DNA of 64,000 nt from Patulibacter sp040675535 (GTDB taxonomy: Bacteria > Actinomycetota > Thermoleophilia > Solirubrobacterales > Solirubrobacteraceae), in contig NZ_JBFAPC010000004.1 of the NCBI RefSeq assembly GCF_040675535.1, positions 17,092 to 81,091 on the forward strand. The letters run 5' to 3'. Within the stretch, counting starts at the first letter, position 1. Every line of letters starts with the position of its first letter. Below, piece by piece: positions 52,896 through 61,125 of this stretch. The position numbers were made by a program, and so were the translations under genes. A model generated the notes under the pieces. That model was not told where the DNA came from. It saw only the letters and a list, made by a program, of their open reading frames with translations, and did no database searches.

Positions 52896-53657
52896 TCAGG
52901 CGCCGAGTCCGCCGTCCACCACGAGCGTGGAGCCCGTGACGTAGGAGGCCTCGGGCGAGGCGAGGAAGCGGATCGTCGCCGCGACCTCCTCGGGCTTCCC
53001 GGCGCGGCGGGCCGGGATGTGGTCGACGAGCCCCTCCAGGATGCCGTCGGTCATCTCGCTCTCGATGAAGCCCGGGGCGACGGCGTTGACGGTCACGCCG
53101 CGGCGGGCGACCTCGGCGGCGACCGAGCGGGTCAGGCCGAGCAGGCCGGCCTTCGCGGCGGCGTAGTTCGCCTGGCCGGGGTTCGTCTTCAGGCCGATCA
53201 CCGAGGAGACGTTCACGATGCGGCCGTAGCGGGCGCGGATCATCGTCTTCAGCGCCGGGCGGATGAGCCGGAAGGCCGCGGTGAGGTCGACGTCGATGAC
53301 CGACTGCCAGTCGTCGTCGGTGAGCGACATCGCGAGGTTGTCGCGGGTGATGCCGGCGTTGTTGACCAGCACCCGCACCGGGCCGAGCGCCGCGACGGCG
53401 TCGGCGAGGAGCTGCTCGGGGGCCGCCGGGTCGGCGAGGTCGGCCGCGATCGCGACGGCGGTGCCGCCGGCCTCCTGCACGGCGGCGACGACGGCGTCGG
53501 CGCGCTCCTTGCCGCGGCCGTAGTGGACGACGACGGGCCAGCCGTCGGCGGCCAGCGCCTTGACGGTCGCCGCGCCGATGGCGCCGGACCCGCCGGTGAT
53601 CAGCGCGCAGCCGTCCTCGGGGCGCGTCGGTGGCCAGGTCTCGTTCTTGGGGCTCAT
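52896..53657 (-). CDS. fabG: 3-oxoacyl-ACP reductase
   Basis: An NADPH-dependent short-chain dehydrogenase. The Rossmann glycine motif is TGGSGAIG (residues 21-28). NNAGITRDN, Ser152, Tyr165 and Lys169 (YAAAK) form the catalytic set, with the C-terminal VTGSTLVVDGGLGA. The ATG at 53657 overlaps the fabH stop as ATGA and has GGAGGG upstream; a longer frame to 53693 is not conserved. It has 253 residues. Confidence 0.96.
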   Translation of the reverse strand: MSPKNETWPPTRPEDGCALITGGSGAIGAATVKALAADGWPVVVHYGRGKERADAVVAAVQEAGGTAVAIAADLADPAAPEQLLADAVAALGPVRVLVNNAGITRDNLAMSLTDDDWQSVIDVDLTAAFRLIRPALKTMIRARYGRIVNVSSVIGLKTNPGQANYAAAKAGLLGLTRSVAAEVARRGVTVNAVAPGFIESEMTDGILEGLVDHIPARRAGKPEEVAATIRFLASPEASYVTGSTLVVDGGLGA

Positions 53658-54700
53658 GCGTTGCCCTCCCAGGTCAGGGTGATGCCGGCCCACGCGAGGC
53701 CGCTTCCGAAGCCGGCGAGCAGCAGTCGCGTGCCGGGGACGACGCGCCCCTGGGCGCGGGCGTCGGCCAGCGCGAGCGCGATCGATGCCGCCGACGTGTT
53801 GCCGTGGCTGTGCACCGAGGTCGCCAGGCGCTCCTCGGGCAGGTCCAGCCGCTTGCGGACCGCCTCGAGGATCCGGCCGTTGGCCTGGTGCAGGACGATC
53901 AGGTCGACGTCGTCGAGGGTCGTGTCGTTCGCGGCCGCCGTGTCGCGCACGGTCGACTCGAAGCGGTTGACCGCCGTCTTGTACGTGTCGAAGCCGTTCA
54001 TCTGGACCTGGCCGGCCTTGCCGGGCCCGAACTCGCCGGCGTCGAACTTCGACGGGTGGTCCGTCGCGACGCGGACGGTTCCGCCGTTGGCGCCGTCGGA
54101 GCCGAAGATCGAACGGCCCGTGCGGCCGGGGTGCGTCTCGTCGGCCGGCGCGGTGGTGCCCCGCAGGACGATCGCGCCCGCGCCGTCGCCGAGCAGGCCG
54201 GCGGTCGCCCGGTCGGTCTTGTCGGTCAGCCGGCTCATCGCCTCGGCGGCGACGACCACGACGGTGCTCGCGCGACCGGACTCGATGAGGCCCGCCGCGG
54301 TCGCGACCGACGCGACGAAGCCGCTGCAGCCGGACGAGAGGTCGAAGCCGCCCGCGTGGTCGGTGCCCAGGGCGTCGGCGACGACCGCGGCCATCGACGG
54401 CGCGATGTCGTCGCTCTGCAGGCAGGCGGCGATCACGAAGTCGACCTCGGACGCGGGCACGCCGGCGTCCTCCAGCGCGCGCTGCGAGGCGAGCAGCGCG
54501 AGGTCCGTCAGGCGCTCCCCGGGGCCGAGGATGTGGCGCTCGACGATGTGGGTGCGCTTGAGCAGCCAGCCCGGGTCGAGGCCGAGGCGCTCCTCGATCT
54601 CCGCCGACGTGACGACCGTGTCCGGCAGCGCCGCCCCCACGCCGAGCGGCGCGACGCGCACCGCTGAGGTCGGCAGGACGGTGCTTGGTGCCACGGACAT
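53654..54700 (-). CDS. fabH: 3-oxoacyl-ACP synthase III
   Basis: It starts fatty-acid synthesis by condensing an acyl-CoA with malonyl-ACP. Catalytic Cys125 (LSSGCSGFV), His271 (VLHQANGRI) and Asn301 (HSHGNTSAAS) are visible. The protein begins MSVAPSTVLPTSAV and is 348 residues long. Its ATG is one base after the fabD stop; an alternative ATG at 54712 would overlap fabD. No strong ribosome binding site supports either one. Confidence 0.94.
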   Translation of the reverse strand: MSVAPSTVLPTSAVRVAPLGVGAALPDTVVTSAEIEERLGLDPGWLLKRTHIVERHILGPGERLTDLALLASQRALEDAGVPASEVDFVIAACLQSDDIAPSMAAVVADALGTDHAGGFDLSSGCSGFVASVATAAGLIESGRASTVVVVAAEAMSRLTDKTDRATAGLLGDGAGAIVLRGTTAPADETHPGRTGRSIFGSDGANGGTVRVATDHPSKFDAGEFGPGKAGQVQMNGFDTYKTAVNRFESTVRDTAAANDTTLDDVDLIVLHQANGRILEAVRKRLDLPEERLATSVHSHGNTSAASIALALADARAQGRVVPGTRLLLAGFGSGLAWAGITLTWEGNA

Positions 54701-54701
54701 G

Positions 54702-55598
54702 TCAGGCATCATCGCCGGTCGCGCCGACCGGCCTCTCCGCGGGGGTCTCGGGGACGTCCACGGAGACGACGTCGGAGCCCTCGGCGTCGGCGAACGTCTT
54801 GCGCGCCAGGCCCGCGGCGACCTCGCCCGGGCCGGCGTCGACGAAGCGCCGGACGCCCGTCGCGTGGAGGCCGAGCAGGCCGGGGCGGAAGAGCACCGGG
54901 TGGGTCAGGCTGTCGATCAGGCGGCGCGGGGCGTCGTCGATCGGGGCGGCGGTGACGGCGGACCACACGGTCGTGTGCGGCTCGCGGAACGTCGTGCGGT
55001 CGATCGCGGCCTGCAGCCCGGCGATCGCGGGCTCCATCAGCGGCGAGTGGAACGCGCCGGCGACGTCGAGCCGGCGGACGCGGTTGCCGCTCGCCTTCGC
55101 GGTCTCCGCGGCGGCGTCGATCCCCGTGATGAGGCCGGCGATGATGACCTGGCCGGGGGCGTTGTCGCACGCGACGACGAGGCCGTGCTGCGCGGCGAGC
55201 TCGGTGGCCGCCTCGATGCCGCCCTTGCGGACCGCGGCCATGCTGCCGAGGCGCTCGGGGTCGGCGTCGGCCATCGCGGCGCCGCGGGCGGCGGCGAGGA
55301 CCAGGGCCTCGCGCTCGTCGATCGTCCCGGAGACGGCGAGCGCGACGATCTCGCCCAGCGAGTGGCCGAAGAACGCGTCGGGGTTCGGCAGGCCCAGCGT
55401 CGACCAGCGCGCCAGCGACGAGCAGACGATCGCGGGCTGCGTGAAGCGCGTGCTCTCGGCGGCGCGCGGGAACGGGTCCTCGCCGACCGCGTCGATCGCG
55501 ATCTCCAGGAGGTCGGGCCGCAGCCGCGCGACCTCCTCGCCCGCACCCTCCAGCGGGACGCCCTGGCCTGGGAAGAGGACTGCCGTACGAACGCTCAC
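54702..55598 (-). CDS. fabD: malonyl-CoA:ACP transacylase
   Basis: It moves malonyl groups from CoA to ACP. The nucleophile is Ser80 in FFGHSLGEIVAL, and His184 lies in AGAFHSPLM. LFPGQG near the N-terminus is typical. I start at the GTG at 55598 (MSVRTAVLFPGQG), giving 298 residues; a longer GTG frame from 55637 adds 13 non-conserved residues. It is the first gene of the fabD-fabH-fabG unit. Confidence 0.95.
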   Translation of the reverse strand: MSVRTAVLFPGQGVPLEGAGEEVARLRPDLLEIAIDAVGEDPFPRAAESTRFTQPAIVCSSLARWSTLGLPNPDAFFGHSLGEIVALAVSGTIDEREALVLAAARGAAMADADPERLGSMAAVRKGGIEAATELAAQHGLVVACDNAPGQVIIAGLITGIDAAAETAKASGNRVRRLDVAGAFHSPLMEPAIAGLQAAIDRTTFREPHTTVWSAVTAAPIDDAPRRLIDSLTHPVLFRPGLLGLHATGVRRFVDAGPGEVAAGLARKTFADAEGSDVVSVDVPETPAERPVGATGDDA

Positions 55599-55669
55599 GG
55601 CTCGACAGCCTGCCACGGACGTGGGCGGACCCGCCACCTGCGCGGGATCGCACCCCCTCGACGGGTGGA

Positions 55670-55691
55670 GACACCCCCCTGAAGGGGTGTC
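55670..55691 (-). terminator. hairpin after the response regulator
   Basis: An 8-bp perfect repeat (GACACCCC, loop CCTGAA, GGGGTGTC) lies 14 bases after the response-regulator stop. It ends the two-component operon and precedes fabD. Confidence 0.6.
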
Positions 55692-55704
55692 CGCCGCGAC
55701 GGGT

Positions 55705-56313
55705 CTAGAGCAACCCGAGCTGGTCGGCCGTCCGGACCGCCTCGGCGCGGTTGCGCACCTCGAGCTTGCGGTAGAGCGAGCTCGTGTGCTCCTTCACCGT
55801 GTGCGGTGAGAGGTGCAGCGTGCCGGCGATCTCGGGGTTCGTCGCGCCGGTCGCGATCAGTCCGAGGATCTCGCGCTCGCGCGGGCTGAGCCCGGCCGGC
55901 GTCGTCGGGCCGGCGGCGCCCTCGAAGACCGTGCGGCCCGCGGCGACCGTGCGCACGGCACGGCAGACGTCGGCGGCCGGCCAGTCCTTCGGCACGAAGC
56001 CCGACGCGCCGGCGGCGCGCGCGGCGGCGGCCGAGATCCGGCCGGAGCCCGACAGCAGGAGGACCTTCGTCCGGGGCTCCGCGGCGCGCAGGCGCTCGCA
56101 GAGCTCGGCGCCGGACTCGGTACCGAGGAAGAGGTCCACCAGCGCCACGTGCGGCGCGTAGCGGCTCGCCAGCTCGACGGCCTCCTGGCCGTTGTGGGCG
56201 CTCAGGCAGCGCGAGACCCACGGCTGCCCCGAGAGCAGCGCCCGCAGGCCCCAGTGCACGACCTCGTGATCGTCCACCAACAGCACGACCGTCCTACCGA
56301 CCTCGCGGGTCAT
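55705..56313 (-). CDS. NarL/LuxR-family response regulator
   Basis: A 202-residue two-component regulator. The receiver domain has the acidic pair at 14-15, phosphoacceptor Asp60 (ALVDLFLG) and the lysine near 108 (FVPKDWP). The C-terminal LuxR helix-turn-helix (about 140-200) has LSPREREILGLIATGATNPE and HTVKEHTSSLYRKL. The ATG overlaps the kinase stop as ATGA. Its targets are unknown; the fab genes immediately downstream are a possibility. Confidence 0.94.
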   Translation of the reverse strand: MTREVGRTVVLLVDDHEVVHWGLRALLSGQPWVSRCLSAHNGQEAVELASRYAPHVALVDLFLGTESGAELCERLRAAEPRTKVLLLSGSGRISAAAARAAGASGFVPKDWPAADVCRAVRTVAAGRTVFEGAAGPTTPAGLSPREREILGLIATGATNPEIAGTLHLSPHTVKEHTSSLYRKLEVRNRAEAVRTADQLGLL

Positions 56314-57467
56314 CCGACCACCTCCGTCTCCTCGATCGCCGGCAGCAGCAGTCGCACGCGCCAGCCTTCCTTGCCCCGCGCCCCGAACTCCAGGAGCCCG
56401 CCCGCCTGCAGCGCCTCGACGGCGGCCAGGCGGAGCCCGAGCCCCGTGCTGGATCCCCCGGCGCCGCCGTGCGTCGCCCCGTCCGAGTCGATCGTCAGGG
56501 ACAGCGCGTCGTCACGACGCGTCAGGGTCACGTGCAGGACGGTCGGCGCGCCGTGCTTGAGCGCGTTGCGGACCGCCTCGCCGAGCACCGACTGCGCGAG
56601 CGACTCGAGCGTCAGCGGGATCTCGACGCCCGGCTCGAGGTCGGCCTGCAGCTCGACGGTGTCGTGGGCGCGCTGCAGGCGCTCGACCTCCTCCGCCAGG
56701 CGCATCGCCGTCGGGGCGCCGGTGCGCAGCTGCGGGCCGTGGAGCAGCTGCCGGAGGTCGGCCTGCGTGGCCTCGACCTCGACGCGGGCGCGCTCCAGCG
56801 CGTCGCCCTGCAGCGGCTGGCCCGAGCCCAGCACGAGCCCGAGCCCGAAGAGCCGCTGGATGACCTGCTCGTGCACCTGGCGGACGAGCATCAGCCGGTG
56901 CTCGAGCTGGCGGGCCTGCTCCTGGTGGCGGGTCGCGCGGCGGGCCTCGGCGGCGAACGCGACGACCTTGCCGGCGATCCAGAGCGCGTCGCGCTGCGGG
57001 ATGCCGAGCGGCTCGCCGGTCGTCTGCTCGACGACCATCACGCCGTACCAGGTGCCGCCGGCCGCGATCGGCACGTAGGCGAGGTCGCCCTCGGGCAGCT
57101 GGGCGAGGTCGGGGCGCCCGAGCTCGTCGCCGTTGGTGTCGAGGGAGTCGACGACGCGGTCCTCCTCCAGGCACACGCGCGACAGCGGCGCGTCCTCGAT
57201 GCCGACGCCCTCCACCGGGAAGCGCTCGCGGTCGATGCGGTGCGAGCCGACCGGGCGCACGCGGCGACGGCCCTCGTCGTAGAGGAACATCACCGAGCGG
57301 TCGACCCCGACCGCCCGGCAGACCGCCTCGCAGAGGCCGTCGTAGAAGCCGGCGCTCTCGGGCGTGGCCTGCTCGATGCCGGCCATCGCCCGCACGAAGA
57401 CGCCCAGCGCGTCGGCGGCGACGACCGCCGCCGACTGGTGCTCCTGGGGCTGGGCCTCTGACGCCAT
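56310..57467 (-). CDS. GAF-domain sensor histidine kinase
   Basis: A 385-residue cytoplasmic kinase. Residues about 30-165 form a GAF-like sensor (DRSVMFLYDEG... VPIAAGGTWYGVMVVEQ). The HisKA_3-type dimerisation region has the likely phospho-His199 (VRQVHEQVIQRLFGLGL). The ATPase domain has VLGEAVRNALKHGAPT and GLGLRLAAVEALQAGG. There are no membrane segments, so it senses an internal signal. I place the start at the ATG at 57467; the upstream extension is not coding-like. Confidence 0.93.
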   Translation of the reverse strand: MASEAQPQEHQSAAVVAADALGVFVRAMAGIEQATPESAGFYDGLCEAVCRAVGVDRSVMFLYDEGRRRVRPVGSHRIDRERFPVEGVGIEDAPLSRVCLEEDRVVDSLDTNGDELGRPDLAQLPEGDLAYVPIAAGGTWYGVMVVEQTTGEPLGIPQRDALWIAGKVVAFAAEARRATRHQEQARQLEHRLMLVRQVHEQVIQRLFGLGLVLGSGQPLQGDALERARVEVEATQADLRQLLHGPQLRTGAPTAMRLAEEVERLQRAHDTVELQADLEPGVEIPLTLESLAQSVLGEAVRNALKHGAPTVLHVTLTRRDDALSLTIDSDGATHGGAGGSSTGLGLRLAAVEALQAGGLLEFGARGKEGWRVRLLLPAIEETEVVG

Positions 57468-57591
57468 CGCCCCAGCGTAGCCGCGGCGACGCTCCGTGCG
57501 GGTCCAGCGGGGCGCACCGCGTCCCGCCCGCGGGCGTGGCGGGACGCCGGCCCATCGTGAGGGATCCGTGAGGTCTTCCGGGGGCGACCGA

Positions 57592-57609
57592 CACTTTCGG
57601 CCCGAAGTG
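57592..57609. promoter_or_regulatory. palindrome upstream of the glycoside hydrolase gene
   Basis: CACTTTCGGCCCGAAGTG contains a perfect TTCGG-C-CCGAA core with CACTT and AAGTG arms, one base off exact symmetry. It lies 16 bases before the ATG of the plus-strand glycosidase and may be an operator. The divergent kinase gene begins 125 bases away. Confidence 0.4.
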
Positions 57610-57624
57610 GTGTTCCCTGTAGAT

Positions 57625-58758
57625 ATGACTCTCCCCCGAGCCACTCGACTCCTCATGGCCGGATCGGCGACCGCCGCTCTCGCCCTCGTGCCCGCCGGCG
57701 CCGCCAACGCGAAGGTGGTGAAGGGCCTCCAGGACCAGCAGATGACCGCCGGCGCCGGGTACTCCGACACCCTCCTGCCGACGTTCCTGACCAGCGCCAA
57801 GCAGGCGAAGGTCGGGATGCTCCGCTTCAACACGAGCTGGGACGGGCAGGCGTCGACCCCCGACGCCGCGCAGCTCGCGCGCATCCGCACCGCCATCACC
57901 GCGGGCGTCGCCGCCGGCATCGGCTCCGTCGAGATCGCCCCGAACATCTCGCCGGGCGCCGGAGAGAACTTCAACCCGCGCGGCAAGGCCAAGGGCCCGA
58001 CCGCCGCGTCGAAGGTCTCCTCGACCGCCTACAAGACGTACATCACCGCCGTCGCGACGGCCCTGAAGGGCACCGGGGCGACGCTCTACTACGCCCCGAT
58101 CAACGAGCCCAACTGGTACCAGCACCTGCCCAAGCGCGGCGGCGCGGCGCTCTACCGCAAGCTCCACAACATCGCCTACACCGAGGTCAAGAAGGTCGAC
58201 CCGAAGAACAAGGTGCTGTTCGGCGAGCTGCTGCCGTACGACCGCGCGCTGTCGAAGAACTACCCCAACGGCCAGTCCACCGACGCCGGCAAGTTCACCC
58301 GCGAGGTCCTGGGCCTGAACGCGAAGTTCAAGGGCACCGGCAGCACGAAGACCTACACCGTCAAGGCCGACGGCGTGGCGCTGCACACCTACGACTTCAA
58401 GGCCGATCCGCGCAAGAAGCGCAAGGACCGCGACGACTGGACGCAGGCCAACCTCGGCTACGCGAAGAGCGACCTGAAGAAGGCCGCGAAGACGAAGCGC
58501 ATCTCGGCCTCGGCCGCCAAGGCGATCTACATCACCGAGTTCGCGTACAAGACGTCGGGCAGCGACAAGCTCGCGACCGGCACCGCGTCGACGTACCTGA
58601 AGCGCGCGTGGGACATCGCGAAGAAGCAGAAGGTCCGCTCGTTCGTCTGGTACCAGCTGCGCGACCCGCAGAACAACGGCGAGAACTGGATCTCCGGCCT
58701 GCAGGGCCGCGACGGCAGCGTCCGCAAGACCTGGACCACGTTCGTCGGCCTGAAGTAG
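57625..58758 (+). CDS. secreted clan-A-like glycoside hydrolase
   Basis: A 377-residue exported protein. Residues 1-29 are a signal peptide (LLMAGSATAALALVPAGAANA). The rest fits a (beta/alpha)8 barrel: Glu161 in PINEPNWYQ is the likely acid/base, and Glu305 in IYITEFAYK is the likely nucleophile, 144 residues later. The family (GH5, GH39 or relatives) and substrate cannot be named by eye. It begins at the ATG at 57625, right beside a palindrome, and is followed by a terminator. Confidence 0.8.
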   Translation: MTLPRATRLLMAGSATAALALVPAGAANAKVVKGLQDQQMTAGAGYSDTLLPTFLTSAKQAKVGMLRFNTSWDGQASTPDAAQLARIRTAITAGVAAGIGSVEIAPNISPGAGENFNPRGKAKGPTAASKVSSTAYKTYITAVATALKGTGATLYYAPINEPNWYQHLPKRGGAALYRKLHNIAYTEVKKVDPKNKVLFGELLPYDRALSKNYPNGQSTDAGKFTREVLGLNAKFKGTGSTKTYTVKADGVALHTYDFKADPRKKRKDRDDWTQANLGYAKSDLKKAAKTKRISASAAKAIYITEFAYKTSGSDKLATGTASTYLKRAWDIAKKQKVRSFVWYQLRDPQNNGENWISGLQGRDGSVRKTWTTFVGLK

Positions 58759-58810
58759 CCCGACGCCCCGGTCGCGCGCCCCGTGCGCGGCCGGCCGATG
58801 GTCGTCCACG

Positions 58811-58839
58811 ACGCCGCTCCCGGGTTCCGGGGGCGGCGT
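58811..58839 (+). terminator. terminator of the glycoside hydrolase gene
   Basis: A 13-bp stem (ACGCCGCTCCCGG with CCGGGGGCGGCGT, one wobble pair) with a GTT loop is followed by TTCGTCGTCG. It lies 52 bases after the glycosidase stop and 150 bases before the oxidoreductase gene. Confidence 0.65.
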
Positions 58840-58988
58840 TTCGTCGTCGTGGGAGGGCATCCGGCGGCGGATCGGGTACGAATGACCGAGAGGACGGCCC
58901 GCCCGGGCGCCGCGGCAACGCGGCCGGCCGGTCCGCCCGCCGCCCCGCGCGCCGCCCCGGCGCGCCACCCCGATCCCGAGGAGTCCCC

Positions 58989-60398
58989 GTGCACGAGACC
59001 GAAGCCGACGTGGTGGTGCTGGGCGCCGGACCGGCGGGCGAGGTCGCCGCCGGGCTGCTCGCCGAGGGCGGGCTCGACGTGCTCCTCGTCGAGGACCGGC
59101 TCGTCGGCGGCGAGTGCTCGTACTGGGGCTGCATGCCCTCGAAGGCGCTCCTGCGGCCCGTCGACCTGATGGCGGAGATCGCGCGGGTGCCCGGCGTGCG
59201 CGAGCTCGTCCACGGCACGCCCGATCCGCAGGTCGTCCTGGACCGCCGCGACGAGGTCGTCCACGACCTCGACGACGCCGTCCAGCTGCCGTGGCTCGAG
59301 GACCGCGGGATCCGCCTGGAGCGCGGGCGCGGACGGCTCGTCGGCGAGCGCACCGTCGAGGTGCGGGACGTCGACGCCGAGAGCGGCCGCCTGCGGATCA
59401 CCGCGCGCCGCGCCGTCGTGGTGGCGGTCGGCACCAGCCCCTCGTTCCCGCCGGTCGACGGGCTGCAGGAGGCCGCCGGCTGGACGAACCGCGAGGGCAC
59501 GAACGCCGACGAGGTCCCGGAGTCGCTGATCGTCATCGGCGGCGGGCCGATCGGGGCCGAGCTGTCCCTCGCCTGGTCGTCGCTGGGCGCGAAGGTCACG
59601 CTGCTCGAGGTGGCCCCGCAGCTGCTCGTCAAGGAGGAGCCGTTCGCCGGCGCGCAGGTCGCCGACGGCCTGCGCGAGGCGGGCGTCGACGTGCGGGTCG
59701 GCGTCGACATCGCCTCCGCGTCGCGGGCGCCGGACGGCACGGTGAGCGTGACGCTCGCCGGCGGCGAGTCCGTCGACGCCGCCGAGCTGCTCGTCGCCGC
59801 CGGCCGGGCGCCGAACACCGGGGACCTGGGCCTCGACGCGGTCGGGATCGTGCCGAACGACCACGGCTACCTGGACACCGACGAGCACCTGCTCGTGGGC
59901 GACACGGGCTGGCTCTACGCCGTCGGCGACGTCAACGGCCGGGCGCTCCTGACGCACGTCGGCAAGCGGCAGTCGCGCGTGATCGCCGAGCACGTGCTGG
60001 GCAACGCCGGCGCGGCGCTCTCCCCCTCCGAGCTCGAGGGCGGCCGGAGCCCCCGCGTGACGTTCACCGAGCCGCAGGTCGCCGCCGTCGGCTACACGCT
60101 GCAGGCCGCCAAGGACGCGGGCATCGACGCGATCGCGATCGACGCGCCGTCCGACGGGACCGCGGGCGCGAGCTTCGTCGGCAAGAACGCCGGCGGCACG
60201 ACGCGGTTCGTGATCGACCCCGACGCGAACCTCCTCATCGGCGCCACGTTCACCGGCGCCGGGATCGCCGAGCAGCTGCACGCCGCGACGATCGCCATCG
60301 TCGGCCGCGTGCCGCTCGACGTGCTCGACCTGGCGACGCCGGTCTTCCCGACCCGCAACGAGACCTGGCTGCGGCTGATCGACGAGCGACCCCGCTAG
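58989..60398 (+). CDS. FAD/NAD-linked disulfide oxidoreductase
   Basis: A 469-residue class I pyridine-nucleotide-disulfide oxidoreductase. FAD site: VVVLGAGPAGEVAAG (residues 8-22). Redox pair: Cys43 and Cys48 (GGECSYWGCMPSK). NAD site: IVIGGGPIGAELSLAW. The dimerisation domain has FTEPQVAAVGYTL. The usual C-terminal His-Pro...Glu active-site motif is replaced by VFPTRNETW, lacking the His. It starts at a GTG with GAGGAG upstream. It is likely a dihydrolipoamide- or mercuric-reductase-like enzyme, but the substrate is unknown. Confidence 0.9.
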   Translation: MHETEADVVVLGAGPAGEVAAGLLAEGGLDVLLVEDRLVGGECSYWGCMPSKALLRPVDLMAEIARVPGVRELVHGTPDPQVVLDRRDEVVHDLDDAVQLPWLEDRGIRLERGRGRLVGERTVEVRDVDAESGRLRITARRAVVVAVGTSPSFPPVDGLQEAAGWTNREGTNADEVPESLIVIGGGPIGAELSLAWSSLGAKVTLLEVAPQLLVKEEPFAGAQVADGLREAGVDVRVGVDIASASRAPDGTVSVTLAGGESVDAAELLVAAGRAPNTGDLGLDAVGIVPNDHGYLDTDEHLLVGDTGWLYAVGDVNGRALLTHVGKRQSRVIAEHVLGNAGAALSPSELEGGRSPRVTFTEPQVAAVGYTLQAAKDAGIDAIAIDAPSDGTAGASFVGKNAGGTTRFVIDPDANLLIGATFTGAGIAEQLHAATIAIVGRVPLDVLDLATPVFPTRNETWLRLIDERPR

Positions 60399-60437
60399 GA
60401 AGGGGTGCGGGCCCCGCCCCGAGCTTCGCGGGGGCCG

Positions 60438-60460
60438 GCCTCGCCGGACCGCGGCGAGGC
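60438..60460. terminator. hairpin between convergent genes
   Basis: An 8-bp repeat (GCCTCGCC with GGCGAGGC, loop of seven) lies between the oxidoreductase stop (plus) and the DUF1295-like stop (minus). It may serve both strands. Confidence 0.45.
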
Positions 60461-60482
60461 TCGCGGCACCCGCAGGGGATGG

Positions 60483-60992
60483 TCAGTCCCTGGGCGGGAG
60501 CGGGACGAAGCCGCTCGTCCGGCACACGTAGTCGGTGTAGCCGGGGCGGCGGTACTGCGCGACCCGGACCGGCAGCGACACGAACCACATGACGATCGCC
60601 TGCGTGAGGTCGACGCGGGTCACCACGTGGAAGGTCTCGCGCCCGGCCGGCGCGCGCTCGGTCAGCTGCTCGTAGCGCGGGTCCTCGCCCTTGCCGCGGC
60701 CCCGGCGCTCGATGTGCGACGCCAGGCGCAGGCCCCAGAGGACGGTCATCACCAGGACGATCGCGCGCTGGGTCGCGTCGCCATCCCCGGCCGACAGGAC
60801 CCAGGTGACGACCGCGATGAAGGCGAAGCCCGCGCGCCACGTGACGTCGATGACGCTGTGGCGCGCCGCGACCTTCGCGACGGCGAACGCGACGGTCATC
60901 GCCAGCGCGACCGCGACGACCGTGGCGACGAGGTTCAGCGGCAGGCCGCCGGCGAGGGCGGCGACGGGCGGGGCGGGCGGCATCGGAGGCAT
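60483..60992 (-). pseudogene. internally shortened DUF1295 membrane protein
   Basis: The 169-residue frame has the N-terminal half of the DUF1295 (steroid-5-alpha-reductase-like) family: membrane helices, then WGLRLASHIERRGRGKGEDP and LTQAIVMWFVSLPVRVAQY. It then jumps straight to the family's C-terminus, RRPGYTDYVCRTSGFVPLPP. Roughly 110 residues that normally lie between, including the conserved RHPNYFGE-type region, are missing without a frameshift. It may be a decayed gene or a minimal functional form. An ATG at 60983 is an alternative start. Confidence 0.6.
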
Positions 60993-61125
60993 CGTCGTCT
61001 GCCGGTCCGCGGGTCGGACGACGATCGGTTGCCGACCCGGACCGGGACGGCCCCGGCGACCCGACCGCCGCCACCGGCTCGGCGCGGTGGCCGGCGCGGC
61101 GCTCCGGCGGGCCGCTCGCGGCGGC

